The notes beneath the pieces are model-generated. The model searched no databases. It was not told the DNA's origin and saw only the letters and a program-made list of their open reading frames with translations. 64,000 bases of DNA from Parasphingorhabdus halotolerans (GTDB taxonomy: Bacteria; Pseudomonadota; Alphaproteobacteria; Sphingomonadales; Sphingomonadaceae). How positions within the stretch are numbered: the first letter of the stretch is position 1; each line of letters starts with the position of its first letter. Positions 9,059-17,952 of this stretch are shown here, one piece after another. The stretch is taken from the NCBI RefSeq assembly GCF_012516475.1, contig NZ_CP051217.1, positions 3,038,001-3,102,000 of the forward strand, read 5' to 3'. The position numbers and the translations under genes are program-made.

Positions 9059-9178
9059 TCTGCATTTTTACGTGGGAACTTGCAAATTCGCTTAGCGGTG
9101 GCGCAAATATCCGATGTTGACCTGACCCTCGTTCGCTCTATGTTCTAAAGAATCGCAACACCCGCCGGAGTAAGACAG

Positions 9179-10387
9179 ATCGCTAGCCAACCCGAAAACC
9201 TGTCTGCCGAAGCGCAAATATCTGGAACCTCGCTTTCGCTGGCTGACCGTTTTAAGGCCGTTCGCGATCATAGCATCGTCCTGGTTGCTGGTTTGAGCGA
9301 TGCAGATGCCACGGTGCAATCGATGGATGATGCCTCACCTGCCAAATGGCATCTGGCGCATACCAGCTGGTTTTTCGAAACATTTTTGCTGCGCGGACAT
9401 GACGAGAGTTATCGCGCTTTTAATCCCGAATACGGTTACCTATTCAACAGCTATTACGAAGCAGAGGGCGCACGTCATGCGCGACCCCAGCGTGGTTTGT
9501 TGACCCGGCCCAACCTCGCTGAAATACTGGATTATCGCGGCCATGTGGATGCCGCCATGCTCGCTGCGATGGACCGTTTTTCGGCGGAACAATGCGATTT
9601 GCTGGAGCTTGGTCTGCACCACGAGCAGCAGCATCAGGAATTGTTGCAGGCCGATATTCTGCACTTATTCTCGTGCAATCCGCTGGGACCAGCGCTGCGG
9701 CCTACCAAAGCTGAGCAAACGGCAGAAATGCCTCTGGAATGGGTGAAGGGCAAAAGCGGTATCCAGGAAATTGGTTGTGACGGCAGCGGTTTTTCTTTCG
9801 ATTGCGAAGGTCCGCGCCACCCGCAAATGCTCCATCCTCATGCGCTGGCTAGCCGTCCAGTGAATAATTTTGAGTGGCAGCAGTTCATTGCCGATGGCGG
9901 ATATTCCGATCCGCAATATTGGCTGTCAGACGGTTGGACGTGGGTGCAGAATGAGCGGATTGTCGGGCCTCTCTATTGGCGAGACCGGGATGGCCAGATG
10001 GAGCAATTTGGTTTTGCCGGCTGGCAGGAAATCGATCCCCATGCGCCGGTGCGCAATATCAGTCTCTATGAAGCCGATGCTTATGCAAGCTGGGCGGACG
10101 CGAAATTACCGACGGAAGCGGAATGGGAAGTTGCCGCGCAAAACGGGCTTCCAAACGCAGGCGATGTCTGGGAATGGACCGGCAGCGCCTATCGACCCTA
10201 TCCCGGTTTCAAAACGGCAGAAGGCGCGGTTGGCGAATATAATGGCAAGTTCATGTCGGGACAATTTGTTTTAAAGGGCAACAGCTCAATAACGTCACCC
10301 GGTCATAGCAGACCAAGCTACCGCAATTTCTTTTACCCCCACCAGCGCTGGCAGTTCACCGGACTGAGGCTCGCAAAAGATATTTGA
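9179..10387 (+). CDS. egtB: Ergothioneine biosynthesis sulfoxide synthase EgtB, start codon unusual
   Basis: An iron enzyme that joins a thiol donor to trimethylhistidine using oxygen. The DinB-like N-terminal domain has KWHLAHTSWFFE and the HxxxHxE iron site in HHEQQHQE. The C-terminal formylglycine-generating-type domain has DVWEWTGSAY and ends RWQFTGLRLAKD. Conserved residues (SLADRFKAVRDH) occur upstream of the first conventional start, TTG 9293, so translation must begin earlier. The frame opens at 9149 and has no ATG, GTG or TTG before 9293. ATC at 9179 lies eight bases after GGAG and would be followed by ASQPENL, as if an ATG had been lost. From 9179 the protein is 402 residues, near the normal size. 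It is followed directly by egtD. Confidence 0.88.
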   Translation: MASQPENLSAEAQISGTSLSLADRFKAVRDHSIVLVAGLSDADATVQSMDDASPAKWHLAHTSWFFETFLLRGHDESYRAFNPEYGYLFNSYYEAEGARHARPQRGLLTRPNLAEILDYRGHVDAAMLAAMDRFSAEQCDLLELGLHHEQQHQELLQADILHLFSCNPLGPALRPTKAEQTAEMPLEWVKGKSGIQEIGCDGSGFSFDCEGPRHPQMLHPHALASRPVNNFEWQQFIADGGYSDPQYWLSDGWTWVQNERIVGPLYWRDRDGQMEQFGFAGWQEIDPHAPVRNISLYEADAYASWADAKLPTEAEWEVAAQNGLPNAGDVWEWTGSAYRPYPGFKTAEGAVGEYNGKFMSGQFVLKGNSSITSPGHSRPSYRNFFYPHQRWQFTGLRLAKDI

Positions 10388-10410
10388 GCGCCGAAGGACG
10401 CTTTTTACTC

Positions 10411-11370
10411 ATGGATATGAACACCATCCCGGTTGATCCGGCTTTTCGCAAGGACGTTCTGCGCTGTTTTGAAGATGGCAGTCACGCCATTCCGGCGCGC
10501 TGGCTTTATGACCGGGCCGGTTCGGAATTGTTCGAACAGATTACCGAGCTTCCGGAATATTATCCAACCCGTACCGAGACCGCTTTGCTGAAAAAATATT
10601 GCAGCGAAGTTGGCGCACTGGGTGGTGAGGGCCGGGCCGTGATTGAATTTGGTTCGGGCAGTTCCACCAAAACGCCCCATTTGCTGGAAGCGATACATCC
10701 TGCGGCCTATGTGCCGATTGATATCTCGGGCGAATTTCTGGCTTACAGCGCGGCGCAGCTGAAACCCGTATTTCCTGATTTGCCGATTTACCCGCTCGAG
10801 GCTGATTTCATGCACCCGTTGCGGTTGCCCGAAGAAGTGCTGGACCAGCCCAAGATTGGCTTTTTTCCGGGTTCAACCATAGGCAATATGATTGCGCGGA
10901 CATCGGTTGATTTGCTGCGATCAATGCGCGAAACACTGGGTGTCGGCTCGCAATTGCTGATTGGCTTTGACCGGATCAAGGACAAGGATTTGCTGATCGC
11001 GGCCTATGATGATAGCGCTGGTGTCACCGCGCAATTCTCGCTCAATCTGCTGCACCGGATCAACGGCGAGCTGGAGGGTGATATTCCCGTCGATCAATTC
11101 CGCCATGTCGCAACCTGGAATGATCGCTATGCTAGGATCGAGATTTATCTGGAAGCGCAGGCCGATGTGGCGTTTCCAATAGAAGAGCGCGCCTTCAGCC
11201 TGTCAAAAGGCGATAGGCTCCATGTTGAGAACAGTCATAAATACGGCATCAGGGACGCGCGCTTGATGTTGCGGGCAGGCGGCTGGACACCGGTGCAGGA
11301 GTGGAGCGATGAGAGCGATTACTTCTCGCTGATATTGGCCGAGGCGCATCCGTATAAGCATGCGCCTTAG
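10411..11370 (+). CDS. egtD: L-histidine N(alpha)-methyltransferase EgtD
   Basis: This enzyme trimethylates histidine with S-adenosylmethionine, the first step of ergothioneine synthesis. Seen are the family N-terminus RWLYDRAGSELFEQIT, the YPTRTE segment, the SAM site IEFGSGSSTKT, PGSTIGN, and the C-terminal VENSHKYG, whose E-x-S pair matches the substrate-binding Glu/Ser of mycobacterial EgtD. ATG 10411 gives 319 residues, the normal length, with GAAGGA about 12 bases upstream. A TTG at 10384 would overlap the egtB stop. The two genes form an operon for the thiol antioxidant ergothioneine. Confidence 0.95.
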   Translation: MDMNTIPVDPAFRKDVLRCFEDGSHAIPARWLYDRAGSELFEQITELPEYYPTRTETALLKKYCSEVGALGGEGRAVIEFGSGSSTKTPHLLEAIHPAAYVPIDISGEFLAYSAAQLKPVFPDLPIYPLEADFMHPLRLPEEVLDQPKIGFFPGSTIGNMIARTSVDLLRSMRETLGVGSQLLIGFDRIKDKDLLIAAYDDSAGVTAQFSLNLLHRINGELEGDIPVDQFRHVATWNDRYARIEIYLEAQADVAFPIEERAFSLSKGDRLHVENSHKYGIRDARLMLRAGGWTPVQEWSDESDYFSLILAEAHPYKHAP

Positions 11371-11385
11371 CGATACTCACCCGGA

Positions 11386-12504
11386 TTATTGGTCTGTTGC
11401 GGCAGCCTGTTCGACCAGATTTTCGCGCTTCTGATAATTGGCGCGCCAGGTCGTGATCCACTCGTAACCGCCGCGGCATTCGTTCATCTGACTTGCTTCA
11501 ACCAGACGAAATTGTTCCCCGTCCCAGACGAAGCGCTCCGCCGTGCCGCAATCGCCGAGACCGCGACCCTTGGCATAGCTGCCAAGTAGCTGGTTGGTTT
11601 CGTCCCAATCGGCATTGACCAGCAGTGGCGGTCCGCCATCGCCGCCCCAACTGGGTGGTTTGTCAAATTTCGCGAGCTTGAACTGCCAGCCCGTAGCGGT
11701 TTTGCCGCCGCCCTTGGCCGGGCTAATATATTCGCCAATATAAACTGCACTGGAGAAATTATAGGCACCAGATCCACAAGATATCAGTACCAGGGCGCGA
11801 TTTTTGTTGCCGCGCTTACCCATTGGAAAAACCTGATCTTCGACAACGCCATAGCGCTCATTCTTGCAGGCAGAATTTTCAACCAATGATACGATCTCGC
11901 CGGTTTCCGGGATAAGTTTCGACGCTTCCCACTGATCAACCGTGATTACCGGGATGCTGGCTTCTAGAGGCCTGAACATACGCCGGCCTTTAGCGACCAG
12001 AGCGGTGTTTGTGCCAGCGCGCTTCTGGCGGGCATCCATGTAGCGCATTGCGGCGGTGGAACCGGAAAGGGAGATGCTTGTCAGCGATTCACCATTTGGT
12101 CCGGTAATCTCCATACGCATACCGCGCGCCAGGGCTTTCGATACTTTTCGCGCATCTTCGCCAACGATCTCGATCGGATTATCGCCCTTGGCAATCGGTC
12201 CGGTATCGACCAACCGGCCATCGACCATCATTTTATAGCGGTCAAAGTCGCCGGATTGAATCAGTACATGGATTTTGAAAATATCATCATTGCCCGCAGT
12301 TCGAATCATGGTCAGCAAACCTTCGCCATTGCCAATTCCACCGCTGTCATTTTCCGGCTCCAGCGATACCGCCTGACAGTCACCGCCATTGTCACAGCCA
12401 ACGGCCCAGTCCTTGAATATTTTGATTTCCGAAGGTTGCGGGACACTTGCAGCCAGCGCAGAAGCACCGAAAATAAGCGGAAAAAGGGATGCAAGCGACC
12501 ACAT
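11386..12504 (-). CDS. DUF1176 exported protein
   Basis: A 372-residue protein with an N-terminal signal peptide (LASLFPLIFGASALA, cut after AAS or nearby). The mature start IKIFKDWAVGCDNGGDCQAVSL is the DUF1176 hallmark. Four cysteine-bearing segments (GCDNGGDCQ, NSACKNE, ISCGSG, GDCGTAE) suggest periplasmic disulfides. DUF1176 proteins have no established function. The gene converges on egtD with 15 bases between stops and stands alone on its strand. Confidence 0.85.
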   Translation of the reverse strand: MWSLASLFPLIFGASALAASVPQPSEIKIFKDWAVGCDNGGDCQAVSLEPENDSGGIGNGEGLLTMIRTAGNDDIFKIHVLIQSGDFDRYKMMVDGRLVDTGPIAKGDNPIEIVGEDARKVSKALARGMRMEITGPNGESLTSISLSGSTAAMRYMDARQKRAGTNTALVAKGRRMFRPLEASIPVITVDQWEASKLIPETGEIVSLVENSACKNERYGVVEDQVFPMGKRGNKNRALVLISCGSGAYNFSSAVYIGEYISPAKGGGKTATGWQFKLAKFDKPPSWGGDGGPPLLVNADWDETNQLLGSYAKGRGLGDCGTAERFVWDGEQFRLVEASQMNECRGGYEWITTWRANYQKRENLVEQAAATDQ

Positions 12505-12613
12505 GCAGGGAAGTCTAGCCAGTTTGCATCAGAATCGCTAGTGCCTTTGCAAACAACATTGGCGCTAGATGGCTGCTTGCGAAGTAAAACCAAGATGTAA
12601 AGAAGGACGATTT

Positions 12614-13483
12614 ATGAAATCACTGGGTGTTATCGGATCAGGCCAAATGGGAATCGGCATCGCGCAAGTCTCTGCTCAGGCAGGCATGCATGTCTATCTT
12701 TCCGATATGAATTTGGAGATTGCTGAGCAGGGCAAGGCCGCAATTGCCAAACAATTGGCGCGGTTGGTCGAGAAAGAGAAAATCGAGCAGCAAGCCGCCG
12801 AAACAACGTTGAGCCGGATCGAGCCGGTGGGGTCGCTGGACCCGATGGCCACTGCCGACATGATTATCGAGGCAGCGACGGAGCGAGAAGAAATCAAGCG
12901 CCAGATTTTCGCAGCTGCGTCTGCCATATTGGGACACCAAGCCGTGCTCGCCTCCAATACCTCATCAATTTCGATCACCCGTCTGGCGCAGGCGGTGAAA
13001 GACCCGTCGCGGTTTATCGGGGTGCATTTCTTTAATCCGGTGCCGCTCATGGGTCTGGTGGAAATCATTCGGGGGTTGGCGACGAACGACCGTACGGTTT
13101 CCGTAGCAACAGATTTTGCCAAAGCGGTCGGCAAACAGCCGGTGGTGGCTAAAGATTCTCCGTGCTTTGTGGTGAATCGCATTTTGCTACCCATGCTCAA
13201 CGAAGCATTTTTCGCACTGGGTGAGGGTACGGCCTCGATGGAAGATATTGATCGCGGCGTGCAGCTGGGTCTGGGACACCCGATGGGACCCATAACGCTG
13301 GCTGATTTGATCGGGCTCGACACATTGATGGAAATTTTGGCGGTGTTACAAAATGATTTTGGCGATCCCAAATATCGGCCTGCACCAATCTTGCGCAAAT
13401 ATGTTGAAGCTGGTTGGTTAGGCCGCAAAACCGGCAAGGGCTTTTATGACTATTCCGGCGAAGTGCCGGTTCCGACGATGTGA
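12614..13483 (+). CDS. 3-hydroxybutyryl-CoA dehydrogenase
   Basis: A 289-residue NAD-dependent enzyme that interconverts 3-hydroxyacyl-CoA and acetoacetyl-CoA-type products. The Rossmann motif [13 protein letters not shown] is at the N-terminus. [16 protein letters not shown] carries the catalytic histidine, and [19 protein letters not shown] is the C-terminal dimer domain signature. Start ATG 12614 follows AAGAAGGA. The neighbour downstream is an epoxide hydrolase 30 bases away, so the two may be co-transcribed. Possible roles are short-chain fatty acid or hydroxybutyrate metabolism. Confidence 0.93.
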   Translation: MKSLGVIGSGQMGIGIAQVSAQAGMHVYLSDMNLEIAEQGKAAIAKQLARLVEKEKIEQQAAETTLSRIEPVGSLDPMATADMIIEAATEREEIKRQIFAAASAILGHQAVLASNTSSISITRLAQAVKDPSRFIGVHFFNPVPLMGLVEIIRGLATNDRTVSVATDFAKAVGKQPVVAKDSPCFVVNRILLPMLNEAFFALGEGTASMEDIDRGVQLGLGHPMGPITLADLIGLDTLMEILAVLQNDFGDPKYRPAPILRKYVEAGWLGRKTGKGFYDYSGEVPVPTM

Positions 13484-13516
13484 GCGGGGTTGCAAATTAA
13501 GAGAGGGTTACCAGTC

Positions 13517-14662
13517 ATGACCGACGCCATACGTGATTTTAAAATCGATATTCCAAAAACAGCATTGGACGATCTCGACATTCGCCTGCGCCATGTGCGC
13601 TGGCCCGATCCCGAGCCGGTGGATGACTGGTCACAGGGGATTCCGCTCGAATATGTGAAAATAGTCGCCGACCATTGGCGGACCGAATATGACTGGCGGC
13701 GATGTGAGGCGGAGCTTAATCAATATCCGCACCATCGAACCGAGATTGATGGCGTGGATATCCACTTCATGCATATTCGCTCGCCGGAACCTGATGCGCG
13801 CCCGATCATTATGACCCACGGTTGGCCCGGTTCGATCATTGAATTTATGAACGTCATTGGCCCGCTCACCGATCCGGTGGCACACGGCGGAGAGGCGAAG
13901 GACGCCTATCATCTGGTGGTGCCGTCGCTCCCCGGATATGGATTTTCGGGCAAACCCACCGAAACGGGATGGGGTATCGAGAGGATCGCAAAAGCGTGGG
14001 ATACACTCATGGTACGCCTCGGCTACGATCGCTATTTCGCTCAAGGCGGCGACTGGGGCGGGATGACAACCTCGGTTATTGGCGTACAAAATCTTGGGCA
14101 CTGCGCGGGCATACATGTGAATTTTGTCGTCGTCGGCCCACCATCTGCAGAGATCATGAAGGATTTAACGCCTAAAGAGCAGTCTGCTATGGCGCACCTT
14201 CTTGACTACCGGGAGCAAGGCGCCGGTTATGGGGAAATCCAGCGCACCAAGCCGCAAACTCTGGGTTATGGGCTCGCCGACTCACCTGTGGGCCAGATGG
14301 CATGGATCATGGAGAAATTTCAGGGCTGGTCCGACGGTGCGACAACGCCCGATGGCGCGTTTGATGCGGATCAGTTGCTGGATAATGTCATGATTTACTG
14401 GCTTAACAACGCCGGTGCGAGTTCGGCGCGGTTGTACCGTGAGAGTTTTAGCAATCCTAATATTGAACCGATTGAAATCCCGTCGGGATGCAGTGTTTTC
14501 CCCAATGAAATTATCGCACCTTCGCGTCGATGGGCCGAACAACGTTTTAAAAATATCCAATATTGGGGCGAACCAGAACGTGGTGGCCATTTCGCGGCGA
14601 TGGAAGTGCCGGAGTTGTTTGTGCAAGAAGTGCGCAAGTGTTTCAGGGTGATGGAGTTTTAG
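13517..14662 (+). CDS. Epoxide hydrolase, alpha/beta-hydrolase type with EHN domain
   Basis: A 381-residue protein. The N-terminal EHN cap (FKIDIPKTALDDLDIRLRHV, RWPDPEP) is typical of the microsomal-type bacterial epoxide hydrolases. The oxyanion motif is HGWPGS, the nucleophile aspartate is in GGDWGG, and the C-terminal GGHFAAMEVPE supplies the catalytic histidine. It opens epoxides to diols; the substrate is unknown. ATG 13517 follows GAGAGG. It converges with the CPBP gene, leaving one base between stops. Confidence 0.92.
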   Translation: MTDAIRDFKIDIPKTALDDLDIRLRHVRWPDPEPVDDWSQGIPLEYVKIVADHWRTEYDWRRCEAELNQYPHHRTEIDGVDIHFMHIRSPEPDARPIIMTHGWPGSIIEFMNVIGPLTDPVAHGGEAKDAYHLVVPSLPGYGFSGKPTETGWGIERIAKAWDTLMVRLGYDRYFAQGGDWGGMTTSVIGVQNLGHCAGIHVNFVVVGPPSAEIMKDLTPKEQSAMAHLLDYREQGAGYGEIQRTKPQTLGYGLADSPVGQMAWIMEKFQGWSDGATTPDGAFDADQLLDNVMIYWLNNAGASSARLYRESFSNPNIEPIEIPSGCSVFPNEIIAPSRRWAEQRFKNIQYWGEPERGGHFAAMEVPELFVQEVRKCFRVMEF

Positions 14663-14663
14663 G

Positions 14664-15335
14664 TTACCGTCCATATTGCAACGCCAAAGCGAACATCACG
14701 AACGGTATGGCATCGGTTATAAAATGGGCCAAGGCACTGCTCCAGAAGTCGCGCTTCCACCAATAGTAGGCTGTGAAAATGACGGTCAATAATGTGACTG
14801 GAATTAAGTGACTCAGACCCCACCCGGGAGCATGGAGACCAATAAACACAACTCCGGGAATAATCGAAGCCAGCCATTTATTTTTGGATAGAAAATGCAG
14901 ACGGTCAATCGCATAAAAGCGAAACAGCCATTCTTCGACCACGCCAGCGGTCAACGATAAAAACAGGAGCAGTGGAATAGGTCTTTTGGCTAGTTCTTGC
15001 ATTTTTGAAGGATCACTGTCTCCGCCCAAGGCCGGGATGATCAAAGCGTAACAAAGACCTATGGTGAACATTGCAGCCAAACCAACGCCAACGCCCAGCA
15101 AAACCGATTTGACAGCTGGTTTGCGAAACCCAAAGCCAGCCGGGAAAAGTCCCTCCACACGCAATGCCCAAAACGCAATCACAGCAGCGAATAGCCACCA
15201 GATGATTTCCCGGAAATATAGCCAGCCATCGCTATCCGGGAGACCTTTGGAAAGCAGTACCAATAATATGGGGAGCAGAAGTGCACCAGAAAACCCAATA
15301 ATGGCGTTGCTCCGGGAAGCCTTTAAGCCGTTCAT
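14664..15335 (-). CDS. CPBP family intramembrane glutamic endopeptidase
   Basis: A 223-residue multi-helix membrane protein with the three Abi/CPBP motifs: EExxxR in VVEEWLFRFYA, FxxxH in VFIGLHAPGW, and HxxxD in AHFITDAI. Relatives include eukaryotic Rce1 prenyl-protein proteases and bacterial bacteriocin-immunity or regulatory proteases. It starts inside the stop of the MerR-family gene (ATGA, 15332-15335), so it is translationally coupled to the regulator. That suggests a joint role in sensing or resisting a peptide or membrane stress. Confidence 0.9.
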   Translation of the reverse strand: MNGLKASRSNAIIGFSGALLLPILLVLLSKGLPDSDGWLYFREIIWWLFAAVIAFWALRVEGLFPAGFGFRKPAVKSVLLGVGVGLAAMFTIGLCYALIIPALGGDSDPSKMQELAKRPIPLLLFLSLTAGVVEEWLFRFYAIDRLHFLSKNKWLASIIPGVVFIGLHAPGWGLSHLIPVTLLTVIFTAYYWWKRDFWSSALAHFITDAIPFVMFALALQYGR

Positions 15336-16135
15336 TGTTTCATCCAGTCCGGCACTGGCCCAATATCCTTGCCGGCATCGCGCGCGATCTTGCCCGCTTC
15401 TGAAATAAACGTCCAGACTGTGGACGAAAATCCGGTATCCACGTCATTTTCCCATTCGGGCATTTTGTCGTATAGCCTGTGCGACCCTTCCCACATTTCC
15501 GGCGTCGCGACTTTGCTAAACGGTTCGAGCAAGGTGAACCATTCACGGACGAATGCCAAAGCCTTGTCGCTTGCCGGGTCTAGCGGTAGCGCCGCCTCTA
15601 TCCGGGCGCTCAGCGCCTTCCATTGATCCTGATATTCTCTCTTTTGAAACATATCCATCTTGTCGCCAACATTGGCTTGCCATTCGGCTTGCTCGTCCGG
15701 CGTGTAATAACGATCAATCACTTTCTTCCAGTTTTCCTCGGCCATCGTCCGATCTCCGTCTTTAATCAGCGAACAAAGGGTCGCGGCATCAAGAAGTTCG
15801 CCATTTTCGATGCGAGATAAAGCGGCTTTCAGATTATTCTGCGCGTTTTCGAGTTCCTTCGCTTGCGCAGATAATTGGGTCAGCTGACCTTTGAATAACT
15901 GTGCCAGATCAAGTGGTTTTCCGCTCAGCAACCGGCCAATTTGGCTTAGACTGAGGCCTGCTTTCTTGAGCGTGACAATCTGGTGGATACGCTCCAGTTG
16001 AGGCGCGCTATAATAGCGCCGGTTGGAGGCCGTGCGCAGCGGGGACAAAAGCCCACGCGCTTCATAAAATCGCAATGCACGGCTCGTCAGTCCGGTCTGG
16101 CGAACAACTTCATTGATGGTCAGAGAATCAGTCAT
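15332..16135 (-). CDS. MerR family regulator with TipAS-like C-terminal domain
   Basis: A 267-residue regulator. The N-terminal winged helix has INEVVRQTGLTSRALRFYEARGLL with the wing SNRRYYSAPQLERI. A dimerisation coiled coil (LSAQAKELENAQNNLKAAL) follows. The C-terminal 120 residues (YYTPDEQAEW onward) resemble the TipAS drug-binding domain, which in Streptomyces TipA captures thiopeptide antibiotics. The cysteine used by TipA is not evident at the corresponding place; the only cysteine seen lies near SLIKDG. A dyad just upstream of the start suggests autoregulation. It is coupled to the CPBP gene and divergent from a peptide transporter. Confidence 0.85.
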   Translation of the reverse strand: MTDSLTINEVVRQTGLTSRALRFYEARGLLSPLRTASNRRYYSAPQLERIHQIVTLKKAGLSLSQIGRLLSGKPLDLAQLFKGQLTQLSAQAKELENAQNNLKAALSRIENGELLDAATLCSLIKDGDRTMAEENWKKVIDRYYTPDEQAEWQANVGDKMDMFQKREYQDQWKALSARIEAALPLDPASDKALAFVREWFTLLEPFSKVATPEMWEGSHRLYDKMPEWENDVDTGFSSTVWTFISEAGKIARDAGKDIGPVPDWMKQ

Positions 16136-16149
16136 AAACCGCTTCTACC

Positions 16150-16168
16150 AGTTTACGCGGCGTCAACT
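16150..16168. promoter_or_regulatory. Probable operator dyad of the MerR-type regulator
   Basis: AGTTTACG-CGG-CGTCAACT is a 19-bp dyad with one mismatch, 15 bases upstream of the MerR-family start and 45 bases before the transporter gene. On the minus strand it includes TTGAC, a possible -35 element. MerR-family proteins bind such dyads between the promoter elements; assigning this one is inference. Confidence 0.45.
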
Positions 16169-16212
16169 TCAAGCCTATTTTTGAACGCTGGACAGATATT
16201 GGCGTTTGCGCC

Positions 16213-17145
16213 ATGAATCGCCGCATGCTCGCGCTTATCTTCCGCCGTTTGACCACCGCAATCCCGACATTGCTCGGCATCATATTGGCGTCTTTTTTCC
16301 TTATGCGGTTGGCACCGGGTGGCCCATTTGATGGAGAACGGCCGCTTCCGCCCGAAACGCGGGAAGCTTTGCAGGCGGCTTACGGCCTCGACAAACCGCT
16401 TTGGGAGCAAGCTTGGATATATGTATCGCGGCTGGTGCATGGCGATTTCGGGCCTTCACTGGTGTACCGCGATTTTACGGTGTCCGAACTGGTGGCGCAG
16501 GGGCTACCGATATCACTGATGCTCGGTGGCTTGGCGATAGTTCTGGCGTTGGCAATAGGCGTGTCTGCGGGTTTATTCGCGGCAGTTAGGGCCGGTAAAG
16601 CGGCTGACAAGATTATCATGATGGCGGCTACGGTCGCAACAGCATTGCCGACTTTCGTTACCGGACCCGCTCTGGCGCTGTTGCTTGGACTTTGGCTCGG
16701 CTTATTGCCAGTGTCAGGAAAGGGCGATGGCGTACTGTGGCTGGTCATGCCGGTTTTCGCTCTGGCACTGCCCGTATCCGGCGCAATTGCCAAATTGACG
16801 AGGGCGGGGTTGGCGACGGTGCTCAAGCAAGACCATATCCGCACCGCCATAGCGCGAGGACTGCCCGAAACCAAAATCCTGTTCAAGCACGGGCTGCGTC
16901 CGGCACTAGTACCGGTGGCGAGCTATCTTGGCCCAGCAGCAGCGGGTTTGCTGACCGGTGCCGTAGTGGTTGAAACCGTATTCGGGTTGCCGGGACTAGG
17001 GCGTTATTTTGTCCAGGGCGCGCTCAACCGGGATTATCCCTTGGTTCTGGGTGTAGTGACGCTCTACGCGTCGCTGATCATATTGTTCAACCTGTTTGCT
17101 GATCTGATCTACGGCTGGCTTGATCCAAGGATGCGGGACGGGTGA
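16213..17145 (+). CDS. Peptide/nickel-type ABC transporter permease (OppB-like)
   Basis: A 310-residue permease with about six membrane helices. RLTTAIPTLLGIILASFFLMRL and the loop PGGPFDGERPLPPE are the OppB/DppB N-terminal signature, and the EAA-like loop ARGLPETKILFKHGLRP docks the ATPase. The fixed positions GLDKPLWEQ and GLPGLGRYFVQGALNRDYP are typical. ATG 16213 is chosen because the signature starts there. It overlaps the next permease by four bases (GTGA). No substrate-binding protein gene is adjacent. Confidence 0.92.
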   Translation: MNRRMLALIFRRLTTAIPTLLGIILASFFLMRLAPGGPFDGERPLPPETREALQAAYGLDKPLWEQAWIYVSRLVHGDFGPSLVYRDFTVSELVAQGLPISLMLGGLAIVLALAIGVSAGLFAAVRAGKAADKIIMMAATVATALPTFVTGPALALLLGLWLGLLPVSGKGDGVLWLVMPVFALALPVSGAIAKLTRAGLATVLKQDHIRTAIARGLPETKILFKHGLRPALVPVASYLGPAAAGLLTGAVVVETVFGLPGLGRYFVQGALNRDYPLVLGVVTLYASLIILFNLFADLIYGWLDPRMRDG

Positions 17146-17942
17146 AGGGCACTTTGACACGTCAGCACTGGCCGCTTGGGGTTGTGCTGTTGCTCGTGGG
17201 CGCAGCCTTCGTCCTGCCGTTCATCTTGCCGTGGACCTATGATCAGATCGATTGGGACGCTGTTCGCGCGCCGGCGTTTTCCGGCTCGCATGTATTTGGC
17301 ACGGATGAAATTGGCCGCGATAGACTGGCTAGATTGGCGGCGGGTACACGGATTACATTGATGGTTGCGATGGCAGCTGCTTTGGTTTCTCTCGTAGTCG
17401 GAATTGCCTGGGGCGCGACCGCTGGCTGGATTGGCGGCAGGGTGGACGAAGCGATGATGCGCTTTGTTGATGCCCTATACGCGCTACCCTTTATGTTCAT
17501 TGTCATTCTGCTGATGGTGATATTCGGGCGCTCGATCCTGCTCGTGTTTGTTGGTATCGGGCTGGTCGAATGGCTCACTATGGCCCGGGTTGTGCGCGGG
17601 CAGGTGATGAGCCTCAAAGAACGTCCGTTCATTCTTGCAGCCGAGGCGGCGGGAACTTCGGGACCGATGATCCTGCTCAAACATATCCTGCCCAACATCG
17701 CTGGCGTCGCGCTCGCCTATTTGATGCTAACTGTGCCTCAGGTGGTAATGGTTGAGAGCTTCCTTTCATTCCTTGGCTTGGGTGTGCAGGAGCCTCTAAC
17801 CTCTCTTGGCATCCTCGTGAAGGAAGGCGCCGATGATATGGATATGACGCCGCTCGGGCTTTTGTTACCCGGCGGGCTGCTCGTACTCATTCTGGTTTGC
17901 CTGACCATCGAGGGTGAGCGGCTGCGGGATGTCTATTCGTGA
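17142..17942 (+). CDS. Peptide/nickel-type ABC transporter permease (OppC-like)
   Basis: A 266-residue partner permease. HVFGTDEIGRDRLARLAAGTR is the diagnostic OppC/DppC segment. About six helices follow, with the ATPase-contact loop AAEAAGTSGPMILLKHILPN. GTG 17142 overlaps the OppB stop, and the ATPase gene follows after ten bases. The three genes form one operon for uptake of peptides or similar compounds. Confidence 0.92.
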   Translation: MKGTLTRQHWPLGVVLLLVGAAFVLPFILPWTYDQIDWDAVRAPAFSGSHVFGTDEIGRDRLARLAAGTRITLMVAMAAALVSLVVGIAWGATAGWIGGRVDEAMMRFVDALYALPFMFIVILLMVIFGRSILLVFVGIGLVEWLTMARVVRGQVMSLKERPFILAAEAAGTSGPMILLKHILPNIAGVALAYLMLTVPQVVMVESFLSFLGLGVQEPLTSLGILVKEGADDMDMTPLGLLLPGGLLVLILVCLTIEGERLRDVYS

Positions 17943-17952
17943 GGCGCTTCAG

